From positions 1 to 39,068 of the forward strand of contig CADCWO010000178.1 of NCBI GenBank assembly GCA_902806435.1: a stretch of 39,068 nt of DNA, read 5' to 3'. Of the stretch, positions 18,927 through 27,366 are shown in pieces. The notes beneath the pieces are model-generated. The model was not told where the DNA came from. It saw only the letters and a program-made list of their open reading frames with translations, and searched no databases. This DNA is from an uncultured Synechococcales cyanobacterium. GTDB lineage: Bacteria; Cyanobacteriota; Cyanobacteriia; Thermosynechococcales; Thermosynechococcaceae. Made by a program: the position numbers and the translations under genes. Numbering within the stretch: position 1 is the first letter of the stretch; each line of letters starts with the position of its first letter.

Positions 18927-19226
18927 TCAATCAAATAAACCTTCTACCTTTTGACGAAAGGCAATCAAAGCGTGAGTGTCCCGAAATTCCTTTACTGCTT
19001 CGAGCAATTGGTCTGATACCTCTAGGGAAACAATCGTTTTAACTTCAATGTTGGTATTGTAGCCAGCAATATCTCCCATACGTCTACCGTGGCCGCCAGC
19101 ACCCCGGGCTTGAATAACTGTGTAGCCGGAGGCATTGAGTGTTTTCAGCAAGTGTACCAGGCGATCCTGCAACACAGCTTCACAGACAATGGTGACGAGA
19201 ACGCCTTGGTTAAGGGAAGAGGACAT
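18927..19226 (-). CDS. P-II-like signalling protein
   Basis: A 99-residue protein with a ferredoxin-like P-II fold pattern. An opening beta strand (GVLVTIVCEAVLQ) leads to a helix (RLVHLLKTLNASGYTVIQARG), then a Gly/Arg-rich loop (GAGGHGRRMGD) and a strand (NIEVKTIVSLEV), with a final helix and strand. Classical GlnB/GlnK proteins have a longer T-loop with a modifiable Tyr; here the loop is short and lacks the usual sequence, so it belongs with the P-II-like group that includes SbtB and related proteins that bind nucleotides. Its ligand and target are unknown. No sbtA, amtB or bicarbonate transporter is adjacent; the neighbour is the DG-x-RPI repeat protein. Confidence 0.8.
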   Translation of the reverse strand: MSSSLNQGVLVTIVCEAVLQDRLVHLLKTLNASGYTVIQARGAGGHGRRMGDIAGYNTNIEVKTIVSLEVSDQLLEAVKEFRDTHALIAFRQKVEGLFD

Positions 19227-19297
19227 AAAAACTTTAGAAGCAACTTTACTCCAAGTATTTCATGAAGCGGTTGCTTCAGTTGCCATCACATAAAGCT

Positions 19298-20449
19298 GTG
19301 ATACGGAATCCGGAACATAAAGCCCCTTTATATTAAGCTGCTGGCCACCAGTGGAAGTATGTTCGTTCTTGAACTTGCCTGGTCATCATCGATAGGGTTT
19401 GACAGCGCTGTACAAGGAGATCTTTAACTCATCGAGTGAGTCAAAACTACGATTGACTACTGGCTCATCGACCAGCTCCCAAAGCCGTTCAGCAGGCTGA
19501 AGTTCCGGGGAATAAGGGGGCAAAAACAACAGGTGGATGCCGTCAGGAACAATGACGTTGCTCGAGCGATGCCAACCCGCATTATCGAGCAGCAACACAA
19601 TGCGATGAGTAGCACTTGCTCCAAGGGTGCGAGCAAATTCTGCTAGGGCGGCATTGAACCAAGCAATGTTGACCCTCGGCAGCAGCAACCACTCTGTCCG
19701 CCCCGTACCAGGATGAACGAAGCCGTAAACATACAACCACGGGTCACGATGATTGACTCTTGCCACTGGACGCTCTCCAACCGGGGCCCACACCCTGCGT
19801 AGGATGGGTTTGAGTCCTAAGCGATGTTCATCAAATGCCCAGAGTTGGATCGTTGCCTCCGGATGGTGCTGTTGAATCTGCTCCAGATGCTGCTGTAAGG
19901 TGGCTTGGAACGTCGCTTGCGCTTGTGCGTCAGCTCGCGTGTGGCGAGGCCGAGGACGTTGGGGGGGAAAATCGGCACCGCTTGAGGTAGTCCCATCCTC
20001 GCTGTGCTCGTACCCTCGATAACCCTGTTTGCTCGGCTATCCATTGAGCTACTTTTGGGCCGCTCCAAAGGCCCCCATCCGCAGGGGCTCGTCTTAAGGC
20101 TTGCTGTAGTTGCCGCAATTGCTCTGGGTTGAGCAGGGGTGCCCTGCCTCGTCTTCCAGGTTGTTTACGCCGATTAGCAAGCACAGCAGGGCCCTGCTGA
20201 TTGTAGGTCTTCACAATCTCACGAGCGTAATCGTAATTCAAACCAACAGCAACAGCGGCTTGCTTGATTTGCCAACCACAGCACACCAACCACAACAGAT
20301 GAAACCGCCGTGACTCGACTGGCTCATCACAGTGCTGGTAGCGCTCCTTCAGTTGGGCACAACTCAGATGAGGTTCTAAATAAGCGTTTCTTGGCATCCT
20401 CCTACTCTACAAAAGATAAGGGGGTTAGACTAGACGGATTTCGTATGAC
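19298..20449 (-). mobile_element. IS630-family insertion sequence
   Basis: An element of about 1.15 kb carries an IS630-family transposase and imperfect terminal inverted repeats. GTGATACGGAATCCG lies at the left end (from 19298), and the complement of the right end reads GTCATACGAAATCCG (ending at 20449). These match at 13 of 15 positions. IS630 elements insert at TA: a TA is next to the right end (20450-20451), but the left neighbour is CT, so the left end is mutated or the boundary is off by a few bases. The element sits between the P-II-like gene and chlM and does not break a visible gene. Confidence 0.75.
19386..20397 (-). CDS. IS630-family transposase, frameshifted at a C7 run
   Basis: Two frames make up the transposase. 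The first (19930-20397) encodes the N-terminal helix-turn-helix DNA-binding part (LLWLVCCGWQIKQAAVAVGL, then a second HTH with PAVLANRRKQPGRRGR). The second continues without a break to 19386 and encodes the DDE catalytic domain. Its Asp residues lie in LWAFDEHRLGLKP and VLLLDNAGWHRSS, and the final Glu in PELQPAERLWELVDE. The frames join at seven Cs on the coding strand (19961-19967); removing one C gives a continuous protein of about 336 residues. This could be programmed slippage, as in some IS elements, or an inactivating mutation. All three catalytic acids are intact. Confidence 0.88.
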
Positions 20450-20871
20450 TAATATCCCCGTGTATAAAGGTATGCCCAAGCACCTCTTTAAACAGAAGCT
20501 AAACCGGCCGAGCCTTAGAAGCTTGAAGCTTTCTTTTATCTGAAATTGCTGTGCCAAACAACTTAGACACTGTGCAATACATTTCAATCAAGCTAGACCT
20601 CCTCAAAAGTACTACCGTCAATCTTTGGCGAGGAGAGGCTTAGCGTTGCTGCTTGAATGTTTGCTAAATGCTTTGCTTATTTAGTTGAATAAGTAGCGAT
20701 ACTACAGGCTTATGGATTACGTACTGCCTTGTTGGATATGCAGCAGAGTTACTAAGAACAGTATTTAAGATAGCTTCACTTAACTGCGAGAATAGGACAG
20801 GAGCCAGAAACTAAGGTTTTAGAGTTCTGCGCGTTGATTTTAGCTTTCAATTAAGGTATACCAAGCGATTC
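20450..20871. other. Intergenic leader of chlM
   Basis: About 420 bp between the IS right end and chlM. Short frames exist on both strands but none has a recognisable product. The chlM promoter must lie here; no clear -35/-10 pair could be chosen by eye. Confidence 0.4.
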
Positions 20872-21558
20872 ATGACTACAGTAGATGACAAGACGATTGT
20901 CCAGGAGTACTTTAATACTGTTGGGTTTGACCGTTGGCGACGAATTTATGGTGATGATGCTGTCAACAAGGTACAACAGGATATCCGAGAAGGTCATCAG
21001 CAGACAGTAGACACCGTATTGGATTGGCTTAAAGCTGATGGTGATTTAGCAGGGTTATCCATTTGTGATGCTGGTTGTGGGGTTGGTAGCTTGAGTATTC
21101 CCCTAGCTCAAGCCGACGCAAGAGTTTATGCCACCGATCTTTCAGAAAAAATGGTCGCAGAAGCAAGCCAGCGGGCTCAAGGGTCACTAGCTCAAGCTAA
21201 TCAGCCCACTTTTGCTGTGCAAGATTTAGAAGCTTTAACTGGAACTTTTCACACTGTCATTTGCCTAGACGTGTTAATCCACTATCCCCAAGAAAAAGCT
21301 GCAGAAATGATCAGCCACCTTAGTTTAGTGGCTGAGTCTCGACTTATTCTCAGTTTTGCTCCTAAAACCTTAGCTTATAGCCTGCTCAAGAAGGTTGGCG
21401 ATTTCTTCCCTGGGCCCAGCAAGGCGACTCGTGCCTACCTCCACCGAGAAGCCGCAGTAGTTAATCATCTCAAAAGTGATGGCTGGTCTATTGGGAGAAC
21501 CGCTATGACCAAGACACGCTTTTATTTTTCTCGTGTGCTGGAGGCCACCCGTAATTAG
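20872..21558 (+). CDS. chlM: Magnesium protoporphyrin IX methyltransferase
   Basis: ChlM (BchM) methylates the 13-propionate of Mg-protoporphyrin IX with S-adenosylmethionine, the step after Mg-chelatase in chlorophyll synthesis, at the thylakoid or cytoplasmic membrane. The 228-residue protein carries the class I methyltransferase motif ICDAGCGVGSLSIPLA (about residues 64-79) and VYATDLSEKMV. Family-specific stretches are EYFNTVGFDRWRRIYG at the N-terminus, CLDVLIHYP near 140 and the C-terminal TKTRFYFSRVLEA. It stands alone on the plus strand, convergent with aroF by 38 bp. Confidence 0.96.
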   Translation: MTTVDDKTIVQEYFNTVGFDRWRRIYGDDAVNKVQQDIREGHQQTVDTVLDWLKADGDLAGLSICDAGCGVGSLSIPLAQADARVYATDLSEKMVAEASQRAQGSLAQANQPTFAVQDLEALTGTFHTVICLDVLIHYPQEKAAEMISHLSLVAESRLILSFAPKTLAYSLLKKVGDFFPGPSKATRAYLHREAAVVNHLKSDGWSIGRTAMTKTRFYFSRVLEATRN

Positions 21559-21596
21559 TTGGCTATTCCAGGAGCCGCCCCTAGCATGAGCAAAGT

Positions 21597-22652
21597 CTAG
21601 GCTGTTGTCGGAATTTGAGCCCAGCGACCTACTGCTTTGCCCACCACAGCCAACTGCTGTGTTAGCTCGTCGAACTGACCTGGGGTTAGAGACTGGGGAC
21701 CGTCAGAGAGGGCCTTAGCAGGATTGGGATGTACCTCAATCATCAAGGAGTCTGTTCCCGCCGCGATCGCTGCCATGGCCATGGCCGGTACATATTCAGC
21801 GCGCCCCGTACCATGACTGGGGTCAACCATAATTGGTAAGTGAGTCAGCGATCGCAACACCGGAATTGCCGCTAGATCCAGCGTGTTGCGGGCATACTGG
21901 CGGTCAAAAGTGCGAATTCCTCGCTCGCACAGAATCACGTTTGGGTTGCCTGCTGCCAGAATGTATTCAGCCGCCATCAACCAATCCTCAATGGTTGCCG
22001 ACATGCCACGCTTCAGCAGCACAGGCTTGTCCTGAGCACCTACGCGCTTTAAGAGGGAAAAGTTTTGCATATTGCGAGCACCAACTTGCACCACGTCGGC
22101 GATCGCGGCTACCTTTTCCAAGTCCGCCGCATCCATCACCTCAGTAATAATGCCTAAACCAGTTGCTTCTCGTGCCGCGGCTAACAAGCCCAAAGCACTC
22201 TCACCATGTCCTTGGAAGGCATAGGGAGAAGTCCGAGGTTTAAACGCACCACCCCGCAAAAATTGGGCTCCGGCCGCCTTAACACGTTGCGCCGTCTCCA
22301 CAATCATCGCTTCATTTTCAACTGAGCAGGGACCAGCTACCAGAACGACAGGATGATGCTCACTAAAATGAACCAGTCCATTCGGGGTTGATACTACAAC
22401 ATCACTCGCTTCGCCATGGCGGTACTCACGGCTCACCCGCTTAAAGGGTTGCCCTACCCGTAAAACTTGCTCAATCCAGGGACTAAACTCTTGAATTTGC
22501 AACGGATCGTACTGAGCGGTATCTCCCACCAACCCAATGACAACTTGGTGCTTGCCCACGATTTTCTCAGCGGTTAAACCCCAGGTGCTTAGTTCCTTGC
22601 TAACTCGGCTAATCTCAATTTCTGGTGTTCCACTTCGCATTACAACAATCAT
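21597..22652 (-). CDS. aroF: 3-deoxy-7-phosphoheptulonate synthase
   Basis: DAHP synthase condenses phosphoenolpyruvate and erythrose-4-phosphate, the first step of the shikimate pathway. The 351-residue protein is of the I-beta type. An N-terminal ferredoxin-like regulatory domain (about 1-70, MIVVMRSGTPEIEISRV) precedes a KDO8P-synthase-like barrel. Visible motifs are VLVAGPCSVENEAM, FLRGGAFKPRTSPYAFQG, VQVGARNMQNF, LLKRGM, NVILCERGIRTF and the metal-binding IMVDPSHGTGR. The extra domain usually confers feedback control; which amino acid inhibits cannot be read from sequence. AGGGA about 9 nt before ATG supports the start. Confidence 0.96.
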   Translation of the reverse strand: MIVVMRSGTPEIEISRVSKELSTWGLTAEKIVGKHQVVIGLVGDTAQYDPLQIQEFSPWIEQVLRVGQPFKRVSREYRHGEASDVVVSTPNGLVHFSEHHPVVLVAGPCSVENEAMIVETAQRVKAAGAQFLRGGAFKPRTSPYAFQGHGESALGLLAAAREATGLGIITEVMDAADLEKVAAIADVVQVGARNMQNFSLLKRVGAQDKPVLLKRGMSATIEDWLMAAEYILAAGNPNVILCERGIRTFDRQYARNTLDLAAIPVLRSLTHLPIMVDPSHGTGRAEYVPAMAMAAIAAGTDSLMIEVHPNPAKALSDGPQSLTPGQFDELTQQLAVVGKAVGRWAQIPTTA

Positions 22653-22792
22653 GTCAGAAGTCCCTATCTATTCTGTTAATTTGGAACCCTATGACCCTCT
22701 GTTGCCAACCCTAAAAATAGGAACATTTCGTTTGCAGAGCGTAACAAGGCTCACATTCTATTGTGACTTAAATTAATATCCGGCAAGATTTT

Positions 22793-23251
22793 TCAGGATT
22801 TCTTATGCTGACGTTGCGCTCGCCAAGCTTCTACCAGCCGACCAAAGTTGAGCGTAAACTCAGACCAGCCAAGCTTACTTCCCAGGCGCTCTTCATCCCA
22901 AGAAGCGGAAAGTACCCCATAGCTCAGACCAATTGTGCCTAAGCCAAAAAGCCCTAAGGTTGTGACTAGCACAGCGGCTACCGGTAGTTCAAACCACTCT
23001 TTACTCACTACTAAATAGCTGAGCGGGAAAGCAGCTAAACCAATGAAGGTGGGCACGCCGCAGAATAGAGCCATCCGCCGCGCCATCCGCTTGCTTACCA
23101 CCTCTGGTATTTGCGCTTTCTGGGAAGCATTGGGAGTAGTAGCTTGTACCTGGGGTTGACTGGCGGTAGCGCGAGCTTTTTTACTATTCTTAGCAGGCTC
23201 GAAGGGAAGACGGCGCTCAGAAGCCCCCTCTTTATCCTGTTTAGAGGCCAT
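22793..23251 (-). CDS. pam68: PAM68-family photosystem II assembly protein
   Basis: A 152-residue membrane protein of the PAM68 (DUF3464) family, which helps assemble early photosystem II intermediates in Arabidopsis and Synechocystis. The N-terminal 55 residues are basic, polar and likely disordered. Two transmembrane helices follow, about 62-83 (ALFCGVPTFIGLAAFPLSYL) and 90-114. The C-terminal family segment SYGVLSASWDEERLGSKLGW comes next. It begins 7 bp after the rpsO stop on the same strand, so the two form a likely operon; rpsO-pam68 pairing recurs in cyanobacteria. Confidence 0.93.
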   Translation of the reverse strand: MASKQDKEGASERRLPFEPAKNSKKARATASQPQVQATTPNASQKAQIPEVVSKRMARRMALFCGVPTFIGLAAFPLSYLVVSKEWFELPVAAVLVTTLGLFGLGTIGLSYGVLSASWDEERLGSKLGWSEFTLNFGRLVEAWRAQRQHKKS

Positions 23252-23258
23252 ATGCTAC

Positions 23259-23528
23259 CTAACCGCGAACGCCTAAGCGGGTAATCAAAGCCCGATAACG
23301 CTCTGGATCGTGCTTTAAGATATAAGCTAACAAGCGCTTTCGCCGACCAATCATTTGTAATAGACCTCGCCGGGAAGCATGATCTTTTTTATTTATTTTG
23401 AGATGGGCACTGAGTTTATTGATCCGCTCAGTTAGCATCGCAACCTGCACGTCTGCTGAGCCGGTGTCAGTTTCGTGGGTTTGATATTGGTCAATAATTT
23501 CGTGTTTACGCTCTTGCAGCAAAGCCAT
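23259..23528 (-). CDS. rpsO: 30S ribosomal protein S15
   Basis: S15 binds 16S rRNA early in 30S assembly and contacts 23S rRNA. From the start [15 protein letters not shown] it is 89 residues, the usual length. Characteristic segments are [40 protein letters not shown] and [17 protein letters not shown]. An in-frame start four codons upstream (23540) is possible, but homologues begin at the chosen Met. It leads the operon with pam68. Confidence 0.97.
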   Translation of the reverse strand: MALLQERKHEIIDQYQTHETDTGSADVQVAMLTERINKLSAHLKINKKDHASRRGLLQMIGRRKRLLAYILKHDPERYRALITRLGVRG

Positions 23529-23612
23529 AGGTCTATTCAATTACATCACAGGGCCTGATCCTAGCATAGCCATTGCCCCTGTATATTTCAGAAAATGTTG
23601 ACAATTGATTTA

Positions 23613-25265
23613 CTACTGCCAGACCAACACTTTTGCTTCGTACTCTCCTAAGTCAAGCTTCACCCCTTCATTTTCAGCTTCAACATCGTAGTTAAGCGTC
23701 CACTCATGCCAAGTTCCGGCTTCTGGGAAGTTGGAGATTTGATATTGAGCTAAAAATTGATCAGAGAAATTGACCACAACCACAACGCGATCGCCTTGGT
23801 CGTTCCACCGGATATACGCTAAAACCTTGTTGTCTGGATCTTCGTGAAAGAAGTTGATGTTTTCTGTGTAGAGGGCGTGATTATGCTTACGCAAAGCGAT
23901 CAAACCCTTGTAGTACTCAAATAAACTCTGGTTGAGTTCATTTTGTAGAAGCGGCCATTCTAGCTTGCTCTGTTCAGGGGTTTTCTGCTTGTACTCACCG
24001 AATTCTTCCCCCATCCAGATCAGTGGTACCCCGATAGCTGTCATTAACAGTACAGCTCCTAACTTTACGCGCTTAAATGCTTCTGCTTCAAAAATTTCGC
24101 GCTCTGCGAGTTCGACCATTAGGTGCTCTTGGTCGTGGTTTGTCAGATAATTCACCACATCCGTTGCCCCAATATAGCCCTGCCGCTTAGCGTCCAGTAC
24201 ATCTTTAAGGCGTTCTAAGTCAAAGGAGTCTCCAGTAATATGCTCCAGCACACAGTGATAAAAACTCTCGTGCCAGCAGGCGTCCATTGGACCTTCAGGC
24301 CCAACAATATCCGTTGTCTCTGGAATATGTTCAGCAATGTTGTAGAAAGGCTTCATGCTAGCCATGCGCTTTGCTTCTTGGACGATCCAGCCCATAAAGT
24401 CATAGTTGGCCATTTGCCGCGCTGCATCGTAGCGAATGCCGTCAATGTGGTATTCCTGAACCCAGAAACGTACTGTGTCTCCAATAAACTTGCGAGCTGG
24501 ATAAGTGTCTAGGTTCTCATCGTAAAATTCGTAGTTGAACTCTGGTCCCCAGTTATTTTCTGGGTCACGCGGCTCATGATGATACCAGTAGTCATGGTCA
24601 ATTTGGGTGAGCGGGCTCGCTGCTTCCGAGTGGTTGTAAATTCCATCGAGAAGGACCCGAATACCTCGTCCATGGCATTCATCTATCAACTGCTTTAAAG
24701 CTGCTGTTGTCCCATAACTTGATTCCGTCGCAAAAAAATAGCGGGGGTTATAGCCCCAGCTGTAGTCTCCCGGATACTCCTTGACGGGCATTAACTCGAT
24801 CGCGTTAATCCCCAACTCACACAGGTAATCTAGTTTTTCAATCACATGCTTATACTTGCCGCGCAGGTGCGGATCGTCCTCACCTCCAGAGAAGTTTGCC
24901 ACATGCATTTCATAAATCACTAACTCTTGATCAGTGGGTAGAGGGTGATCGTCATGCTGCCAGACGTAGGTGTCTGTAATCCGCTGGCCATCTTTGATTT
25001 GCACAACGCTATTTTCTTTTTCAGCGTCAATATCGGTGGCGTACGGGTCATTGACATCTACCCACTGATCTGGCTCAAAAAACCAGGATCTAGACTGTAC
25101 CCGAAATTTATACTGGTAAACGCCATCCTCTAGCTCAACAAAGGTGCGGAAATATCCTTGCTGATCCTTCTGCATCGGAAATTCCTGCCAATCTGAAAAA
25201 GAGCCGATTAAGGCTACTCCTTTGTTGTAAGGAGCGAACAACTGAAACTCAATTGAGCTAGACAT
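23613..25265 (-). CDS. GH13 alpha-amylase family enzyme (glucan-active)
   Basis: A 550-residue glycoside hydrolase family 13 protein. Residues about 1-95 form a CBM48-like starch-binding module (GVALIGSFSDWQEF). A TIM barrel follows with all four conserved regions: DGIYNH (207-212), GIRYDAAR with the nucleophile Asp280, NIAEHIPE with the acid/base Glu312, and YLTNHD with Asp378. The C-terminal beta domain ends YEAKVLVWQ. It resembles branching-enzyme-like or glycogen-acting amylases annotated as alpha-amylase or 1,4-alpha-glucan branching enzyme. Whether it branches, hydrolyses or debranches cannot be fixed by motif. There is no signal peptide, so it acts in the cytoplasm, presumably on glycogen. 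Confidence 0.9.
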   Translation of the reverse strand: MSSSIEFQLFAPYNKGVALIGSFSDWQEFPMQKDQQGYFRTFVELEDGVYQYKFRVQSRSWFFEPDQWVDVNDPYATDIDAEKENSVVQIKDGQRITDTYVWQHDDHPLPTDQELVIYEMHVANFSGGEDDPHLRGKYKHVIEKLDYLCELGINAIELMPVKEYPGDYSWGYNPRYFFATESSYGTTAALKQLIDECHGRGIRVLLDGIYNHSEAASPLTQIDHDYWYHHEPRDPENNWGPEFNYEFYDENLDTYPARKFIGDTVRFWVQEYHIDGIRYDAARQMANYDFMGWIVQEAKRMASMKPFYNIAEHIPETTDIVGPEGPMDACWHESFYHCVLEHITGDSFDLERLKDVLDAKRQGYIGATDVVNYLTNHDQEHLMVELAEREIFEAEAFKRVKLGAVLLMTAIGVPLIWMGEEFGEYKQKTPEQSKLEWPLLQNELNQSLFEYYKGLIALRKHNHALYTENINFFHEDPDNKVLAYIRWNDQGDRVVVVVNFSDQFLAQYQISNFPEAGTWHEWTLNYDVEAENEGVKLDLGEYEAKVLVWQ

Positions 25266-25378
25266 CTTATCCGTTCTGGTTTACTAGCAAAATATGTGAC
25301 CAAAATTATCCCACTATTCAAGTGCAGATTATTTTTGCCCTTATCGCTGCTTCCTTAAAGTTTTTTACAAGGAAATAT

Positions 25379-26158
25379 CTAGCTACTCAGAGTAGGCTGA
25401 TTTCGCAGCGCATAAACGGCTGGCAATTGCCACCAAGCTACCTGAGGATATTCGTGATGCTCTTGGTGGTAGCCAAAGTGATAGCAGGTAATAAAGGACC
25501 AAAATGTTGGCCAAGCATTAGTTTGAGCACAGTGGGGTTGTGTGTAACCCGTCTCCGGCTCCCGGTGGGGTAAGTAGGTACCAAAGTAGAACAATTGGAC
25601 TGAACTCAGGATTGATGGCAGCATCCAGAACACGACTAAGTTATTCTCCGGTACCTGAAATGCGTAGTGAATGACGTGAAAAACAGCTATTAAACCGGCA
25701 AAGCGTGTCCAGCTCCAGTAGTGCTGCATAAAGCAAAAGTACCAGGCAAAGAAGTTTTTATGCTTGCCGTCGTGAAAGTCAGGATCAAGTTCGGTAGCTG
25801 GGTGATGATGATGCTCCCAATGCTTTTTGAGCAGATGCTTATAGGAAAAAAGACCGTATGCTCGCGTTGCCACTGACCCAATCAAAGCATTAATCTTGGG
25901 CTTTTGCGGGTACACTTGCCCATGCATAGCATCGTGGGCCGTAATAAATAGGCCAGTGTAGAGGAACATTTGCCACAGTACAGCCAGCCCGATTGCCACA
26001 GGATGCAGCCTAGTAATATCAAGAGAAAGTAAAAGAACAAGACTAGCTGCCCACAAGCTAAAGATCGTCAGAGCGATCGCAATGCCTCGCAATGAATTCT
26101 GATGATTTGTAATCTCTGCAAATGCTGCTTTGGGGGCTGGCTGCTCAATCTGAATCAA
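25379..26158 (-). CDS. crtW: Beta-carotene ketolase (CrtW type)
   Basis: CrtW adds a keto group at C4 of beta-ionone rings, making echinenone, canthaxanthin or, with hydroxylation, astaxanthin. The 259-residue protein is a membrane di-iron oxygenase of the fatty-acid-desaturase fold. Its histidine boxes are HDAMH (75-79), HWEHHHH (113-119) and HFGYHQEHH (227-235), together with FGTYLPHREP (192-201), the typical CrtW pattern. Four hydrophobic segments are visible. The start codon is TTG with an AAAGGAG site 8 nt upstream. Two short-chain dehydrogenase genes lie upstream on the same strand; no other carotenoid gene is present. Confidence 0.94.
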   Translation of the reverse strand: MIQIEQPAPKAAFAEITNHQNSLRGIAIALTIFSLWAASLVLLLSLDITRLHPVAIGLAVLWQMFLYTGLFITAHDAMHGQVYPQKPKINALIGSVATRAYGLFSYKHLLKKHWEHHHHPATELDPDFHDGKHKNFFAWYFCFMQHYWSWTRFAGLIAVFHVIHYAFQVPENNLVVFWMLPSILSSVQLFYFGTYLPHREPETGYTQPHCAQTNAWPTFWSFITCYHFGYHQEHHEYPQVAWWQLPAVYALRNQPTLSS

Positions 26159-26166
26159 ACCTTGTA

Positions 26167-26173
26167 CTCCTTT
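26167..26173 (-). promoter_or_regulatory. Ribosome binding site selecting a TTG start for crtW
   Basis: AAAGGAG on the minus strand, 8 nt before the TTG at 26158. It is the best-matched site in this area and supports the unusual start codon. Confidence 0.75.
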
Positions 26174-26233
26174 GTCACCTTCAATGAGTGCTTATCCAAT
26201 ATAAACTTTTGTAACGTAAAACACATTCTTACT

Positions 26234-27262
26234 CTAAGGTACTTCTGGAGACCTTAAGAATGTTCCCACTAAAGTAGTAAGGCCCAGGCCAACAGCGGCA
26301 ACTGCTCCCCACTTCAGGGTGGGATTGCGATCTAGCCAGTCTGTAAAGTTGGGTATCGTCAAATTGCCAAAGTCACCCTCTACTCTGTCGTAACCCTCAC
26401 TTGGATCAATTGGCTCGAACACATTATCCGCTGCGTCCTCTGACTTCGGCTCATTGGTACGCTGGAACCGGAAGCCGATCGCGAGTAGTATGGCATCCAT
26501 GAGCTCTGGTGAGAGGCGTTGCAATAAATCGACAATCTTGCCAATATCCCCTACGATGTAGTCTCGCGTCGGGTGCTCTGCAACGTACAGGATCGCCTTT
26601 ACAACCAGATCTGGCTGGTAGTAGGGTGGTACCCCCGTTGGCTTTACCCCCAACTTGGTACGAACCTTGTTGTAGTAGGGTGTGTTGATCACCGATGGCA
26701 GCACATTTGTGACGCTGATCGGTATCCCCTCATGCTTCAGTTCAACCCGCAGAGATTCCAGAAAACCCTCTACCCCGTGCTTAGAAGCGGAATAAGGACT
26801 CTGGTAGGGAATTGAGCGCCTAGCCTCCACTGAGGAAATATGGATTAGTGCACCTCGGCCTTCGCGCTTCAGGTGGGGTAGCGCTGCCATGGCTCCATAG
26901 GCTTGGCCTGTCAGATTAACATCAATCACACGCTTGAACTCTTCCGGCGTGATGTTGTCAAACGTAGCTAAAACGCCAGTAGCGGCAAGGTGTACCCAGG
27001 TATCCAGTCGTCCGTACACTTCAACGGCTTTATCTGCAATGGCCTTGACTTGTTCAAACACCGCGACATCAGCCGCGATCGCTGTCACTTCACCACCTGC
27101 CTGCTGGATCTCTTTCACCAAGGAATCTAATCCCGGTTGACTGCGGGCAGCAACGACCACCTTGGCTCCCCGCTTCGCAAATTGCAGCGCTGTTAGCCGC
27201 CCAATGCCACTGGAAGCCCCAACAACGGCGACAACCTGCTGATTAATTGGTTTGAGTTGCAT
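26234..27262 (-). CDS. SDR family oxidoreductase with C-terminal hydrophobic helix
   Basis: From MQLKPINQQVV the protein is 342 residues. A classical short-chain dehydrogenase domain shows the NAD(P) motif GASSGIG (about 15-21) and a catalytic Ser-Tyr-Lys set in ISSVEARR and YSASKHG. After about residue 250 comes an extension with an acidic linker (EPIDPSEGYDRVEGDFGNL) and a C-terminal hydrophobic helix (WGAVAAVGLGLTTLVGTFL) that could anchor it in a membrane. The start at 27262 is chosen because AAGGAA lies about 9 nt upstream; the frame opens earlier, at 27397, overlapping the next SDR gene. The substrate is unknown. Its position between crtW and a second SDR suggests coexpression. Confidence 0.88.
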   Translation of the reverse strand: MQLKPINQQVVAVVGASSGIGRLTALQFAKRGAKVVVAARSQPGLDSLVKEIQQAGGEVTAIAADVAVFEQVKAIADKAVEVYGRLDTWVHLAATGVLATFDNITPEEFKRVIDVNLTGQAYGAMAALPHLKREGRGALIHISSVEARRSIPYQSPYSASKHGVEGFLESLRVELKHEGIPISVTNVLPSVINTPYYNKVRTKLGVKPTGVPPYYQPDLVVKAILYVAEHPTRDYIVGDIGKIVDLLQRLSPELMDAILLAIGFRFQRTNEPKSEDAADNVFEPIDPSEGYDRVEGDFGNLTIPNFTDWLDRNPTLKWGAVAAVGLGLTTLVGTFLRSPEVP

Positions 27263-27366
27263 TCTTAAAAGTTCCTTGTCCTTAATATCATTAATACGAG
27301 CACAGCCAAGATTTAACGTCTGATTCCATGAGGCAGGCCATGCATAACTGCTAAGACATGGGTTCT

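Noticed and set aside
20402-20587. Short ORFs right of the IS630 element
   Set aside because: They run through the IS terminal repeat on either strand and have no known homologue or ribosome binding site.
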